Source: Actinomycetes bacterium (GTDB taxonomy: Bacteria; Actinomycetota; Acidimicrobiia; Acidimicrobiales; Bog-793). Taken from it: DNA of 44,446 nt. The DNA lies in assembly GCA_021796455.1 (NCBI GenBank), contig JAKACA010000006.1, positions 1 through 44,446 of the forward strand, written 5' to 3'. The notes beneath the pieces were generated by a model that worked only from the letters and a program-made list of their open reading frames with translations, did not search any database and had not been told where the DNA came from. This document shows positions 28,807 through 38,866 of the stretch, one piece after another. The translations under genes were made by a program, and so were the position numbers. Each line of letters opens with the position of its first letter. The first letter of the stretch is position 1.

Positions 28807-29433
28807 CTACTTGGAGTACAGCTCGACGATGAGCTGCTCTCGCACCTGGGTATCGATCTGCTCGCGTAGTGGAACTGCCAGGACGCGCACCGAGTTGCCC
28901 CCTCCGGCCACTTCCAGCCAAGCAGGTGGTCTGCGGTCGAGCGTGTCCTGGTTGTGGCGGATGACGATGAAATCACGGGCCTTCTCGTTGAGCTCGATCA
29001 CGTCGGACTGTCGCACGCGGTAGCTCGGGATCGTCACGCGCTTCCCGTTCACGCGGACGTGCCCGTGCCGGACGAACTGGCGAGCCTGGTTCCTGCTGGC
29101 ACCCCAACCGGCCCGGAACACGATGTTGTCGAGGCGGAGCTCGAGCATGCGGAGAAGGTTCTCGCCAGCGATGCCGTCCTGGCGGTTCGCCTCCCCATAG
29201 GTGTTGGCAAACTGCTTCTCGAGCACCCCGTAGATCCGCCGCGTCTTCTGCTTCTCGCGCAGCTGGGTGTTGTACTCGGAACCCTGGCGGAGCCTGTCAC
29301 GCCCGTGCTCGCCGGGCGGGTTGGGCCGCCGCTCGACGGGGCAGCGTGCGGTGTCGCACTTCGCACCTTTTAAGTAGAGCTTTGTCTTGTCGCGCCGGCA
29401 AAGGCGGCAGACTGGGCCGGTGTATCGAGCCAT
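28807..29433 (-). CDS. rpsD: 30S ribosomal protein S4
   Basis: [75 protein letters not shown]. Confidence 0.98.
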   Translation of the reverse strand: MARYTGPVCRLCRRDKTKLYLKGAKCDTARCPVERRPNPPGEHGRDRLRQGSEYNTQLREKQKTRRIYGVLEKQFANTYGEANRQDGIAGENLLRMLELRLDNIVFRAGWGASRNQARQFVRHGHVRVNGKRVTIPSYRVRQSDVIELNEKARDFIVIRHNQDTLDRRPPAWLEVAGGGNSVRVLAVPLREQIDTQVREQLIVELYSK

Positions 29434-29462
29434 GGGTGTCTCGTGCTCCTCAGGTTCGCCGC

Positions 29463-29864
29463 TCAGACACGACGCCGCTTCTTGGGGCGACAGCCGTTGT
29501 GAGGGATAGGGGTTACGTCCTTGATGCCGACGACCTCGATACCGACGGTCGAAAGCGATCGTATTGCGGTCTCACGCCCCGAGCCGGGCCCTCTCACGAG
29601 CACATCCACACGCCGCACCCCGTGCTCCATCGCCCGCTTCGCGCACTGCTCGGCCGCCATCTGGGCAGCAAATGGAGTCGACTTTCTGGATCCCTTGAAG
29701 CCGACGTTGCCGGCAGACGCCCAAGACAGGACGTTGCCCTCCTGGTCGGTGATAGAGACGATCGTGTTGTTGAAGGAGCTCTTGATGTGGGCAACGCCGT
29801 AGGTGACGTTCTTGCGCTCGCGGCGCCTCGGCCGCCGGCCGCCTGGCTTCGTGGTCTTTGCCAT
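29463..29864 (-). CDS. rpsK: 30S ribosomal protein S11
   Basis: [86 protein letters not shown]. Confidence 0.98.
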   Translation of the reverse strand: MAKTTKPGGRRPRRRERKNVTYGVAHIKSSFNNTIVSITDQEGNVLSWASAGNVGFKGSRKSTPFAAQMAAEQCAKRAMEHGVRRVDVLVRGPGSGRETAIRSLSTVGIEVVGIKDVTPIPHNGCRPKKRRRV

Positions 29865-30244
29865 CAGTGCTTACGTACCTTCTTCTTGCCGGCGACCGTC
29901 TTCTTCGGTCCCTTGCGGGTTCTGGCATTGGTGTGGGTGCGCTGACCGTGAACCGGCAGCCCCCGGCGGTGCCGGATGCCCTGATAGCACCCGATCTCCA
30001 TCTTCCGCTTGATGTCTTGGGCCACGTCGCGTCGAAGATCGCCCTCGACCTTCAAGTTGGTGTCGATATAGGTTCGCAGCCGCGCGACTTCCTCGTCGGT
30101 CAGCTCACGCACTCTCGTCCCCGAATCGATACCGGTCGCCTCGCACACGTGCTGAGACGTCGTCCGACCGATCCCGTAGATATAGGTGAGCGAGATCTCG
30201 AGCCGCTTCTCGCGCGGGATGTCGACCCCTGAGATGCGTGCCAT
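29864..30244 (-). CDS. rpsM: 30S ribosomal protein S13
   Basis: [40 protein letters not shown]...[34 protein letters not shown]. Confidence 0.98.
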   Translation of the reverse strand: MARISGVDIPREKRLEISLTYIYGIGRTTSQHVCEATGIDSGTRVRELTDEEVARLRTYIDTNLKVEGDLRRDVAQDIKRKMEIGCYQGIRHRRGLPVHGQRTHTNARTRKGPKKTVAGKKKVRKH

Positions 30245-30246
30245 GA

Positions 30247-30360
30247 TCAGCCCTGCCGCTGCTTGTGCCGCGGGTTCTCGCAGATGACCATCACGACTCC
30301 GTGTCGCCTGATCACCTTGCACTTCTCACATATTGCCTTGACGCTCGGTCGCACCTTCAC
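30247..30360 (-). CDS. rpmJ: 50S ribosomal protein L36 (zinc-ribbon type)
   Basis: [40 protein letters not shown] start. Confidence 0.95.
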   Translation of the reverse strand: MKVRPSVKAICEKCKVIRRHGVVMVICENPRHKQRQG

Positions 30361-30492
30361 CCTTGCCGTCCCTTGTTCCCGGTTAGTTTCCTCTGCGAGC
30401 CAGGTGCCGGGCACCGAGCTCATGACATTCAATGGGTAGCCAATCTCCGGCCGCGCCAGCCGGCTCTCATCGCTGTCACCACTCACCTGTGT

Positions 30493-30717
30493 TCACTTGT
30501 ACCTGTAGGTGATCCGACCCCGGTTGAGGTCATACGGCGTTATCTCAACTTGAACACGATCACCAGGGAGGATCCGAATTCGGTGCATCCGCATCTTCCC
30601 GGAGCTGTGGGCCAGCACCTTGTGCCCGTTCTCGAGCTCTACACGGAACATCGCGTTCGGTAGCGGTTCCACAACCGTGCCTTCCAGCACGATCGCGTCC
30701 TCCTTTGGCTTTGGCAG
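30493..30717 (-). CDS. infA: Translation initiation factor IF-1 (probable CTG start at 30717; the ORF track uses GTG 30690)
   Basis: (L/M)[73 protein letters not shown]. Confidence 0.93.
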   Translation of the reverse strand: MPKPKEDAIVLEGTVVEPLPNAMFRVELENGHKVLAHSSGKMRMHRIRILPGDRVQVEITPYDLNRGRITYRYK

Positions 30718-30886
30718 TTGACTCTCCAGGGTTCGTCGGTGGTAGCTTCGGCGCGAAAGACACTCGGGCTATCGAGGGCTTCCGCAAGAACCGGAGCGAC
30801 CGCGCGAACACGACCGCCCTCGGGCCCCACAAGCATAGCCGCCAACCGGCACCACTGCGAGCGGCCTGGAGGATCCTCGTCGGCTA

Positions 30887-31624
30887 CTAGATGGTCAGGA
30901 CCTCCGGTCCGGCGTCGGTCACCGCGATCGTGTGCTCGAAGTGGGCTGAGAGACCCCCGTCGGCCGTCACTACGCTCCAACCGTCTGCCAGCTCGACGGT
31001 CTCGGGACCTCCGACGTTGACCATTGGCTCGATCGCGAAGACGTTGCCGACCTTGACTCTCGGTCCGGGCGTGCCGGGCCAGTAGTTGGGAACCTGCGGC
31101 TCCTCATGCATCTCTGTCCCAATGGCGTGGCCGACGTAGTTGCGAACCACCGAGTATCCTGCCGCCTCCGCGACGTCCTGGACCGCTCTACCCACCTCGT
31201 GCAACCTGTTACCATCTCGCAGCTGCTCGATCCCCTTCCACAAGCTTGCCTCGGTGACCTCCATCAGGCGGAGCGCCTCTTGCGACACCTCGCCGACCGG
31301 GGCTGTGTATGCGGCATCGCCGTGGTACCCCTCGACGATGGCACCACAGTCGACCGAGATGATGTCGCCCTCGACGAGCACGAGATCGGACGGGATCCCG
31401 TGCACGATCATGTCGTTGGGCGAAGTGCACACTGTGGCCGGAAAGCCGTGATAGTTGAGAAAGTTCGATCGCGCTCCACGTCGCTCGAGCACCTCGCGCG
31501 AGACGGCGTCGATCTGGCGGGTAGTGATGCCGGGGCGGATGATCGCACGAGTCTTCTCGTGAATCTCCGCGACGACCTTTCCGGCTTTGCGCATCTTCGC
31601 GATCTCTTCCGGGCTTCGTCTCAA
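30887..31624 (-). CDS. map: Methionine aminopeptidase, type I
   Basis: RRSPEEIAKMRKAGKVVAEIHEKTRAIIRPGITTRQIDAV...VHGIPSDLVLVEGDIISVDCGAIVEGYHGDAAYT...GHAIGTEMHEEPQVPNY. Confidence 0.97.
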   Translation of the reverse strand: MRRSPEEIAKMRKAGKVVAEIHEKTRAIIRPGITTRQIDAVSREVLERRGARSNFLNYHGFPATVCTSPNDMIVHGIPSDLVLVEGDIISVDCGAIVEGYHGDAAYTAPVGEVSQEALRLMEVTEASLWKGIEQLRDGNRLHEVGRAVQDVAEAAGYSVVRNYVGHAIGTEMHEEPQVPNYWPGTPGPRVKVGNVFAIEPMVNVGGPETVELADGWSVVTADGGLSAHFEHTIAVTDAGPEVLTI

Positions 31625-32424
31625 GAGCCAGCCCCTCCTGGCCGACCACTAGGCTCTGCGGCAGGGTCCGGTCCGCTACCAATGCCCGCGCTCGCGCTCG
31701 TCGCGCCGGCCCTGCCCGCGCTCGTCATGCCCGAAGTCCGCAACGGCGCGCTGAAGCCACCTGTAGCTGCTCGGTGATCGTCGATGGCACGGATCAGGCG
31801 GTCCGACACTGTCTCGGGGCTGCCAACGCCCGATACCGAGACAAGCTTGTGCGCTCTGCGGTACCAGGCGATCAAGGGCTGGGTCTGCTGTTCGTACAGG
31901 TCGAGACGACGATGGATGGCGGCCTCGGTGTCGTCCTCGCGGTGGATCACCTCGCCGCCGCAGGCATCGCAGATCCAAGCGATACGGGGCGGTGCCGCGG
32001 TCGAATAGATTGCGGCACAGTCCTCACAGACGCGCCGGCTGGCGAGGCGGCGCAGCACGAGCGGGGTCGGAACGACGATGTTGATCGCGAGGTCCAGGCT
32101 CGCCGGTACGAGCAGGTCGTCGAGGCCCTCTGCCTGGGCGACAGTGCGGGGGAAGCCGTCGAGCACGAAACCGCGTGTCCTCGTGTCGTCCTGGTCCAGA
32201 CGCTGGGCAACCATCTTGAGCACCACCTCGTCCGGGATGAGCTCACCTGTGTCCATATAGCTCTGGGCTTCGACCCCGAGCGCGGTGCCGGCCTTGGTCT
32301 CACCTCGCAACATGTCGCCTGTGGAGATGTGCGGGATGACATAGTGGTGCGACAGGCGCACGCATTGTGTCCCTTTTCCTGCCCCCTGCTTTCCGAGGAC
32401 GACGAGCCTTCCGCCCGGTATCAC
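31621..32424 (-). CDS. adk: Adenylate kinase with zinc-type LID and a Ser/Gly/Ala-rich C-terminal tail
   Basis: RLVVLGKQGAGKGTQCVRLSHHYVIPHISTGDMLRGE...GFVLDGFPRTVAQAEGLD...CEDCAAIYSTAAPPRIAWICDACGGEVIHREDD. Confidence 0.96.
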   Translation of the reverse strand: MIPGGRLVVLGKQGAGKGTQCVRLSHHYVIPHISTGDMLRGETKAGTALGVEAQSYMDTGELIPDEVVLKMVAQRLDQDDTRTRGFVLDGFPRTVAQAEGLDDLLVPASLDLAINIVVPTPLVLRRLASRRVCEDCAAIYSTAAPPRIAWICDACGGEVIHREDDTEAAIHRRLDLYEQQTQPLIAWYRRAHKLVSVSGVGSPETVSDRLIRAIDDHRAATGGFSAPLRTSGMTSAGRAGATSASAGIGSGPDPAAEPSGRPGGAGS

Positions 32425-33714
32425 TTACTGCAGGAAGCCCTCGTAGTTGCGCATCATCAGCTGGCTGTCTATCTGCTTCATCGTCTCGAGGGCGACTCCT
32501 ACGGAGATGAGCAGCGTGGTCCCGAAAAACGGGATCTGAGTGATGTGCACGGTGGCGAGGATCACCGACGGGAGCAGAGCGACGATCGCCAGGAACAGGC
32601 TCCCGGGCAGCGTCAACCGGTTGAGGATACGAGAGAGGTACCGCTCAGTCGGCCTTCCAGGCCGAAAGCCCGGGATGTAGCCGCCCTGCTTCTGTATCTG
32701 GTCAGCCTGCTGATACGGGTCGAACGTCACGTGAACATAAAAGAAGGTGAACACGACTATCAAGAAGCCGTAGAGGATGAGGTACGCGCTGTCGGTCCCG
32801 CCCGAGAGGTTCGCCTGCACCCAGTTCCGAAAGCCTGCCGAGGGCACGACGTTGGAGATGAGGATCGGGATGTAGAGGAGCGAGTTGGCGAAGATGATCG
32901 GGATAACCCCGGCGGCGTTGACCTTCATCGGTATATAGGTGCTCTGCCCCTGATAGACGCGACGACCCTGGAGGCGTTTGGCGAAAGTCACCGGGATACG
33001 TCTTTGACCCTGCTCCATGAACACGATGGCCACGAGAAGCAGGACGCAGACGATGATGATGAGGATGAGGAAGGGCCAGCCTTTGTCCTGCTTGATGAAC
33101 TCCCCGTAGATCGGGATGGCGCTGATCACGTTGGAGAAGATGAGGATCGACATGCCGTTGCCGATGCCCCGTTGAGTGATCAGCTCAGCCAGCCACATGA
33201 CGAAGGCGGTACCCGCGGTCAGGACCAGGATCATGAAGAGGATATGAGGTGCGTTGAAGTACTTGTTCTCGATGATAGAGGTGTGGGTCGAGAACAGGTC
33301 TCCTGAGTGGAAGAGAAACACGAGCCCCGCGCTCTGCATGATCGCGAGCGACACCGTCAGGTACCTCGTCGCCTGAGTCAACTTACGCTGGCCGACTGCT
33401 CCCTGGTCGCGCCATTGCATGAACTTCGGGATCACTCCGGTGAGCAGCTGGATGATGATCGACGAAGTTATATACGGCATGATCCCGAGCCCGAGGATCG
33501 CGGCACGCGACAGTCCCGTCCCCGCGAACAGGCTCAGGTAGCCAAGGATGCCGCCCGAACGCGCGGAGGCGTTTATGCCCTCGAGCGCGGCAAAGTGGAT
33601 CCCCGGAACCGGGATGCTGATTCCGAGCTGGTAGATCGCGACGACAAGGATCGTGAACAGGATCTTGTTACGCAGGTCTGCGACCCGAACCAAGTTGCGC
33701 AGGCTTGCGAGCAT
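32425..33714 (-). CDS. secY: Preprotein translocase subunit SecY
   Basis: MLASLRNLVRVADLRNKILFTILVVAIYQLGISIPVPGI...GLGIMPYITSSIIIQLLTGVIPKF; SD GGAGGAG upstream of ATG 33714. Confidence 0.97.
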   Translation of the reverse strand: MLASLRNLVRVADLRNKILFTILVVAIYQLGISIPVPGIHFAALEGINASARSGGILGYLSLFAGTGLSRAAILGLGIMPYITSSIIIQLLTGVIPKFMQWRDQGAVGQRKLTQATRYLTVSLAIMQSAGLVFLFHSGDLFSTHTSIIENKYFNAPHILFMILVLTAGTAFVMWLAELITQRGIGNGMSILIFSNVISAIPIYGEFIKQDKGWPFLILIIIVCVLLLVAIVFMEQGQRRIPVTFAKRLQGRRVYQGQSTYIPMKVNAAGVIPIIFANSLLYIPILISNVVPSAGFRNWVQANLSGGTDSAYLILYGFLIVVFTFFYVHVTFDPYQQADQIQKQGGYIPGFRPGRPTERYLSRILNRLTLPGSLFLAIVALLPSVILATVHITQIPFFGTTLLISVGVALETMKQIDSQLMMRNYEGFLQ

Positions 33715-33784
33715 GCCTTCTCCTCCGCCGCCCCCCAACGGGCAGCCTTAGCGTGCGAGATGCCCAGGCGGGCGTCTCGCAACC

Positions 33785-34273
33785 CTAGCGGTTGGCGAGT
33801 GCGTTCCCCTTGGCAGGCGGACGCCTGTCCCCAAATGGCTTGGCCACGACAACGGCGCTGCCTCCGGCAGCTTCGATCGCCGTCTTGGCAGAGCGCGAGA
33901 ACGCGTGGGCCGAGACCTTCACGGGACGTCTGAGCGCGCCCCCGCCCAGGACCTTGACCAGCCCCTGGTGGTGGACGATACCCGCGCCCTTGAGGCTCTC
34001 GGGTGTGACCTCGCTCTCCTCGAGTGACTCGAGAACATCGAGGTTGACTACGTTGTACTCGATGCGAAACGGGTTCGCGAAGCCCCGAAGCTTGGGGATC
34101 CGCTGGGTCAGGGGCAGCTGCCCGCCCTCGAAACCCGGCTTGACGGTGTCTCGGGCCTTGGCGCCCTTGGTACCACGGCCGGCAGTCTTGCCGCCCTTGC
34201 CGGCGATCCCTCGGGCAACCCGTCGCTTCTGCTTGTGCGCGCCCTCGGCCGGAACCAGATCGTGAACCTTCAT
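33785..34273 (-). CDS. rplO: 50S ribosomal protein L15
   Basis: MKVHDLVPAEGAHKQKRRVARGIAGKGGKTAGRGTKGAKARDTVKPGFEGGQLPLTQRIPKLRGF. Confidence 0.97.
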   Translation of the reverse strand: MKVHDLVPAEGAHKQKRRVARGIAGKGGKTAGRGTKGAKARDTVKPGFEGGQLPLTQRIPKLRGFANPFRIEYNVVNLDVLESLEESEVTPESLKGAGIVHHQGLVKVLGGGALRRPVKVSAHAFSRSAKTAIEAAGGSAVVVAKPFGDRRPPAKGNALANR

Positions 34274-34473
34274 CGGCCTGCCTCCGCTCCTGTCGCGACT
34301 TCTGCCACCTCGACGAGATGAGGAACGCGACCGATCATCCCGCGAATCTCGGGCCTGTCTGGAAGGACGTTCGACTTTCCGATCCGCCCGAGGCCGAGTG
34401 CCCGCAGCGTCCCCCGGTGCTTGGGCTTCTGGCCGATAGCGGAGCGAACTTGGGTGACGATCAGCTCTGCCAC
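34270..34473 (-). CDS. rpmD: 50S ribosomal protein L30
   Basis: LIVTQVRSAIGQKPKHRGTLRALGLGRIGKSNVLPDRPEIRGMIGRVPHLVEV. Confidence 0.95.
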   Translation of the reverse strand: MAELIVTQVRSAIGQKPKHRGTLRALGLGRIGKSNVLPDRPEIRGMIGRVPHLVEVAEVATGAEAGR

Positions 34474-34474
34474 C

Positions 34475-35029
34475 TCAGCTCGCCTCCACGACAGCCGCGA
34501 CGCGGCCGAGACGCCGGCGCTCGTCGTAGGCGCGCAGCACTCCGGCGGGCGTCACTTCCTCGGGTGACTTGCCCCGCAGGCGCGCCACTTCCTCCGGGCG
34601 GCGAAGGCTCCTCAGGCCGTCGACAGTCGCGTGTGCCACGTTGATGGCGTTCGAGGTGCCGAGAGACTTCGCCACCACATCGTGGATCCCGGCCATCTCG
34701 AGGATGGCGCGGGCAGCGCCGCCGGCTATAACCCCGGTACCGGGAGCCGCCGGCTTGAGGAGAATGCGGCCGGCTCCTGCGTGGCCGATGATCGGATGGG
34801 TGATCGTAGAGCCGGCAAGCGGGACATCTATCAGGTTCTTTCGCGCCTCGTCGATGCCTTTTTGCACGGCAAGACCTGCCTCCTTCGCCTTGCCGTAGCC
34901 GAGGCCAACCCGGCCGTTGCCGTCCCCGATCACCATGAGGGCCGTGAATGAGAACCTCCGCCCACCTTTGACCACCTTGGCGACGCGGTTGACCTTGATC
35001 GTCCGCTCCTCGTACTGGGAATCAGCCAT
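34475..35029 (-). CDS. rpsE: 30S ribosomal protein S5
   Basis: [61 protein letters not shown]. Confidence 0.98.
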   Translation of the reverse strand: MADSQYEERTIKVNRVAKVVKGGRRFSFTALMVIGDGNGRVGLGYGKAKEAGLAVQKGIDEARKNLIDVPLAGSTITHPIIGHAGAGRILLKPAAPGTGVIAGGAARAILEMAGIHDVVAKSLGTSNAINVAHATVDGLRSLRRPEEVARLRGKSPEEVTPAGVLRAYDERRRLGRVAAVVEAS

Positions 35030-35392
35030 CTACAGCTCCAATCCGGCTTCGCGCGCGGCGGCTGCCAGCGCAGCCACCCTGCCGTGGTAGCGGGCGCCGC
35101 CACGGTCGAACACGACTCTCGTGATACCCGCGGCAAGAGCCCTCTCGGCCACGATACGGCCGACCTCGGCTGCAGCCGCCGTGTTGCCAGTGCCCGCGGA
35201 GCTTGGAGCCGCGCCGAGCGTGGAGGCCGATGCCAGCGTAGTCCCGGCCACATCGTCGATCACCTGGGCGACGATGTGGCGGTTCGACCGGAACACCGCG
35301 AGGCGCGGTCGCTCCGGAGTCCCGACCACCTTCTGGCGGACGCGCCGGTGCCGACGCTGTTTCAACTCATGTGTCTTGGTCCTCTTGGCCAT
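35030..35392 (-). CDS. rplR: 50S ribosomal protein L18
   Basis: [46 protein letters not shown]...[27 protein letters not shown]. Confidence 0.97.
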   Translation of the reverse strand: MAKRTKTHELKQRRHRRVRQKVVGTPERPRLAVFRSNRHIVAQVIDDVAGTTLASASTLGAAPSSAGTGNTAAAAEVGRIVAERALAAGITRVVFDRGGARYHGRVAALAAAAREAGLEL

Positions 35393-35394
35393 GG

Positions 35395-35934
35395 CTACTT
35401 GGCCGCCTTCCCTGCCTTGCGCCTCACAACCTCACCCACGTACCGCACGCCCTTGCCCTTGTAGGGCTCGGGCTTGCGGATCTTGCGGATATCGGCCGCT
35501 ACTTGGCCGACAAGCTCTTTGTCAATACCCCGGACAATAATGCGCGTGGGGGCTGGCACCTCGAAGGAGATGCCCTCCGGCGCGTCCACGACAACTGGGT
35601 GGCTGAAGCCGAGCGCCAGCTCGAGCTGGTCTGGAGCCTTGGCCGTGGCCCTGTAACCGACACCTACGATGTCCAGATCCTTCGTGTAACCCGCCGTCAC
35701 TCCCGTCACCATGTTCGCGACGAGCGAGCGGGTAAGGCCGTGCAGCGCCCTGTTGTGACGTTGGTCGTCAGGACGCGTCACGACAATGGTCGACTCTTCG
35801 TGCCTAAGCGTTATCTCACCGGGAAGCTGCCTTTGCAGCTGTCCCTGTGGACCTTTCACGAGGACGCTTCGGCCGGCGAGAGTCACCTCTACGCCGGGCG
35901 GGACCGGGATCGGGTTTCTTCCTATTCGTGACAC
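35395..35934 (-). CDS. rplF: 50S ribosomal protein L6
   Basis: [33 protein letters not shown]...[34 protein letters not shown]. Confidence 0.98.
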   Translation of the reverse strand: MSRIGRNPIPVPPGVEVTLAGRSVLVKGPQGQLQRQLPGEITLRHEESTIVVTRPDDQRHNRALHGLTRSLVANMVTGVTAGYTKDLDIVGVGYRATAKAPDQLELALGFSHPVVVDAPEGISFEVPAPTRIIVRGIDKELVGQVAADIRKIRKPEPYKGKGVRYVGEVVRRKAGKAAK

Positions 35935-35944
35935 TCAGCGCACC

Positions 35945-36349
35945 TCACCAGACATAGCACAGCACCTCGCCGCCTACTTTGGCCTGACGTGCCTCGCGGT
36001 CAGTCATCAGCCCCTGACTGGTGGAGAGCACGGCGACGCCGAGGCCGCCGAGCACGCGCGGAAGATGGTCGGCGCGCACGTATATGCGCAGACCAGGCTT
36101 CGACACCCGCTTCAAGCCGCCTATTACCCGAGCCCGCTCCCCTGTGTACTTGAGCTCGATCTCGAGCACGCGGCCCGGCCGTTTCGGGTCAGCCGTCGAG
36201 GAGAAGCCGGCAATGTAGCCCTCGCGCTCGAGGATCACTGCCAACGCCTCCTTGAGCTTCGAGCTGGGCATGACCACGGTGTCGTGCATGGCGACGTTCG
36301 CGTTGCGAACCCGCGTGAGCATGTCGGCGATCGGATCGGTCATTGTCAT
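35945..36349 (-). CDS. rpsH: 30S ribosomal protein S8
   Basis: [44 protein letters not shown]...[28 protein letters not shown]. Confidence 0.98.
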   Translation of the reverse strand: MTMTDPIADMLTRVRNANVAMHDTVVMPSSKLKEALAVILEREGYIAGFSSTADPKRPGRVLEIELKYTGERARVIGGLKRVSKPGLRIYVRADHLPRVLGGLGVAVLSTSQGLMTDREARQAKVGGEVLCYVW

Positions 36350-36365
36350 CGACTGTCTCCTCCCC

Positions 36366-36551
36366 TCACCAGCTGGCCTTGGTGACGCCGGGCACTTCGC
36401 CGGCGTGTACGAGCTCGCGCAGGCATATGCGGCAAAGCCCGAACTTGCGGAGGACAGCCCGTGGCCGGCCGCAGCGCCGACAGCGCGTGTAGCCCCGCAC
36501 CTTGAACTTCGGTGTGCGTTCCTGCTTCTCGATTAGTGCCTTCTTGGCCAT
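36366..36551 (-). CDS. rpsN: 30S ribosomal protein S14, zinc-binding type Z
   Basis: [61 protein letters not shown]. Confidence 0.97.
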   Translation of the reverse strand: MAKKALIEKQERTPKFKVRGYTRCRRCGRPRAVLRKFGLCRICLRELVHAGEVPGVTKASW

Positions 36552-36558
36552 GGCCGCT

Positions 36559-37131
36559 TTACTGCCCTTCGCGTCGGAACGGAAAGCCGAAGGCCGCGAG
36601 TAGTGCTCGGCCCCCGTCGTCGGTGCGGGCTGAGGTCACGATGGATATGTCCATCCCGCGGGTCGAATCGATCTTGTCGTAGTTGATCTCAGGGAAGATG
36701 AGCTGCTCGGTCACGCCGAAGGTGTAATTCCCGTGACCGTCGAAGCTTCTCGCCGAGAGGCCACGAAAGTCACGAACTCTCGGTATCGCCAGACTGATGA
36801 GCCGGTCGAGGAATTCCCACATCCGGTCTCCGCGCAAAGTGACCATCGCGCCAATTGCATTGCCTTGGCGAAGCTTGAAACCTGCGATGGATTTCCGCGC
36901 CTTGGTGACCACCGGCTTCTGTCCCGTGATAGCCGTGAGATCCCGGACAGCACCCTCGAGAAGGGACTGCTGCTGGGTGGCCCGTCCGACACCCATGTTG
37001 ATGACGATCTTCTCGAACCGCGGAACCTCCATCACATTTGCGAGCCCGAGCTCGCCGAGCAGTTGCTCGCGGATCTGCTCGTCATACCGTGTCCGAAGGC
37101 GCGGCCGGGGTGCAGCGGTGGCGGCGCTCAC
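36559..37131 (-). CDS. rplE: 50S ribosomal protein L5
   Basis: [44 protein letters not shown]...[39 protein letters not shown]. Confidence 0.98.
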   Translation of the reverse strand: MSAATAAPRPRLRTRYDEQIREQLLGELGLANVMEVPRFEKIVINMGVGRATQQQSLLEGAVRDLTAITGQKPVVTKARKSIAGFKLRQGNAIGAMVTLRGDRMWEFLDRLISLAIPRVRDFRGLSARSFDGHGNYTFGVTEQLIFPEINYDKIDSTRGMDISIVTSARTDDGGRALLAAFGFPFRREGQ

Positions 37132-37433
37132 AGCTCACCGCCGCACTTGCGGCAGATGCGGACCTTGCGGCCCTGGTCGTCCTCGCGATAGCCGATCCGG
37201 GTCGGTCCACAGTGGGAGCAGATGATCGCGACAGACGCGACGTGCAGCGGCATGTCCTTGTCGATGATGCCGCCCTGCATGGTTCCGCTTCTCGGCCGGC
37301 TGTGACGCTTCGAGATGTTCACGCCCTCCACGATCACCTTGCCCTTTGAGGGGATGGCGCGCATGACCTCGCCGGACTTACCGCGGTCCTTGCCCTGCAG
37401 CACCTGCACCCTGTCGCCCTTGCGGATACGCAC
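37128..37433 (-). CDS. rplX: 50S ribosomal protein L24
   Basis: [47 protein letters not shown]...[11 protein letters not shown]. Confidence 0.97.
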   Translation of the reverse strand: MRIRKGDRVQVLQGKDRGKSGEVMRAIPSKGKVIVEGVNISKRHSRPRSGTMQGGIIDKDMPLHVASVAIICSHCGPTRIGYREDDQGRKVRICRKCGGEL

Positions 37434-37802
37434 TCAGATCACCTCCGGAGCAAGAGAAACAATCCTCATGAAGCGCTTGTCACGTAGCTCACGGCCGACG
37501 GGCCCGAATATTCGCGTGCCCCTCGGCTGCAGCTGGTCGTTTATGAGCACAGCCGCGTTCTCGTCGAAGCGGATGTAGCTGCCGTCGTTCCGGCGGTTCT
37601 CCTTCCGGGTGCGCACCACGACACAGCGCACGACGTCGCCCTTTTTCACCGCGGCGCCGGGAACCGCATCCTTCACAGTGGCGATGAACACGTCGCCGAT
37701 ACGCGCGTAGCGACGCCGCGAGCCGCCGAGCACCTTGATGCAGAGGACTTCCTTGGCACCTGAGTTGTCGGCGACGCGCAGGCGGGACTCCTGCTGGATC
37801 AT
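37434..37802 (-). CDS. rplN: 50S ribosomal protein L14
   Basis: [68 protein letters not shown]. Confidence 0.98.
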   Translation of the reverse strand: MIQQESRLRVADNSGAKEVLCIKVLGGSRRRYARIGDVFIATVKDAVPGAAVKKGDVVRCVVVRTRKENRRNDGSYIRFDENAAVLINDQLQPRGTRIFGPVGRELRDKRFMRIVSLAPEVI

Positions 37803-38152
37803 CGTGCCCGCTCCAATATCTCAACGAGGCGCCACCGCTTAGTCTTGGAGTACGGTCTCGTTTCAGCTACCCGGACTCTGTCGCCCGCGGAGGCCGAGCT
37901 GTCTTCGTCGTGCACGTAGAGCTTGCGCGTCCGCTGCACCGTCTTGGCATATCGCGGATGGCGGACTCGCTCCGTCACCGCCACGACAGCCGTCTTCTCC
38001 ATGGCCGTAGACACGACCAGCCCCTCGCGGACCTTTCGGCGGTTCTCGCGGACGACACCCCTCGCAGCGGCAGGACCTTCTGTCGCCGGAGTCGCGGACG
38101 GCTCTGCCGCACCCGAGTCACCCTCGGCAGCGGTCATCTCGTCCTCAGACAT
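37799..38152 (-). CDS. rpsQ: 30S ribosomal protein S17 with ~35-aa acidic/Ala-rich N-terminal extension
   Basis: [83 protein letters not shown]. Confidence 0.95.
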   Translation of the reverse strand: MSEDEMTAAEGDSGAAEPSATPATEGPAAARGVVRENRRKVREGLVVSTAMEKTAVVAVTERVRHPRYAKTVQRTRKLYVHDEDSSASAGDRVRVAETRPYSKTKRWRLVEILERAR

Positions 38153-38429
38153 CAGTCCTCCTCATCTCTCCCAGGCGCAGCCGCCCGGCCAGTCGACCGC
38201 CGCTCGGTTGCGCGGGTCTCACCTGAGCAGGAGAAAGGCCCGCCTGGCGCGCTCCCATGACAGTGAGCATCCTCGCGATGTCACGACGCAAGAAGCCCGT
38301 CCGGGCCGTATTGTCGAGGCGCCCCGTGGCAGCCTGGAAGCGCAGGTTGAACAGCTCCTTGCGCGCATTTGCAAGGCGGTTCTCGAGCTCGTCGTCGTCC
38401 AGCTCTCGCAGCTCGGCGGCCGTAGTCAT
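38145..38429 (-). CDS. rpmC: 50S ribosomal protein L29 with C-terminal extension
   Basis: TTAAELRELDDDELENRLANARKELFNLRFQAATGRLDNTARTGFLRRDIARMLTV. Confidence 0.95.
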   Translation of the reverse strand: MTTAAELRELDDDELENRLANARKELFNLRFQAATGRLDNTARTGFLRRDIARMLTVMGARQAGLSPAQVRPAQPSGGRLAGRLRLGEMRRTDV

Positions 38430-38866
38430 CAGACCTGCACCTCCGCGGTCGAGCCGACGCCCGGCCTCGTGACGAACCGTGCCTTCATCGGCAGCTTCTG
38501 GATGGCCCGTTCCATGGCACCTCGGGCCAGGGCTTCGTCCACACCTGCAAGCTCGAAGAGGATCCTGCCAGGACGCACGACGGCCACCCAGTGCTCGGGG
38601 TTGCCCTTGCCGGAGCCCATGCGAGTCTCGGCAGGCTTCTCCGTGACAGGCTTGTCAGGAAATACGCGAATCCAGACTTTGCCGCCACGCTTGACGTGGC
38701 GGGTCATCGCTATTCGGGCCGCTTCGATCTGGCGGGCCGTTATCCAGGCGGGCTCCATGGCCTGGATTCCGAAGTCGCCGAAAGTTACCGTCTCCCCCCC
38801 TTTGGTCATGCCGTTGAGGCGACCTCGCTGCTGCTTGCGATGCTTGGTCTTCCGGGGCATCAGCAT
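38429..38866 (-). CDS. rplP: 50S ribosomal protein L16
   Basis: [86 protein letters not shown]. Confidence 0.98.
   Translation of the reverse strand: MLMPRKTKHRKQQRGRLNGMTKGGETVTFGDFGIQAMEPAWITARQIEAARIAMTRHVKRGGKVWIRVFPDKPVTEKPAETRMGSGKGNPEHWVAVVRPGRILFELAGVDEALARGAMERAIQKLPMKARFVTRPGVGSTAEVQV

Noticed and set aside
30718-30886. Small gene between map and infA (113-aa minus ORF 30639..30980)
   Set aside because: The ORF overlaps both genes and shows no recognisable KOW or other domain; more likely an untranslated infA leader.
31774-33306. 510-aa plus-strand ORF opposite adk/secY
   Set aside because: Antisense shadow of strongly supported adk and secY; composition (E/D/H/R-rich) is typical of GC-rich antisense frames.
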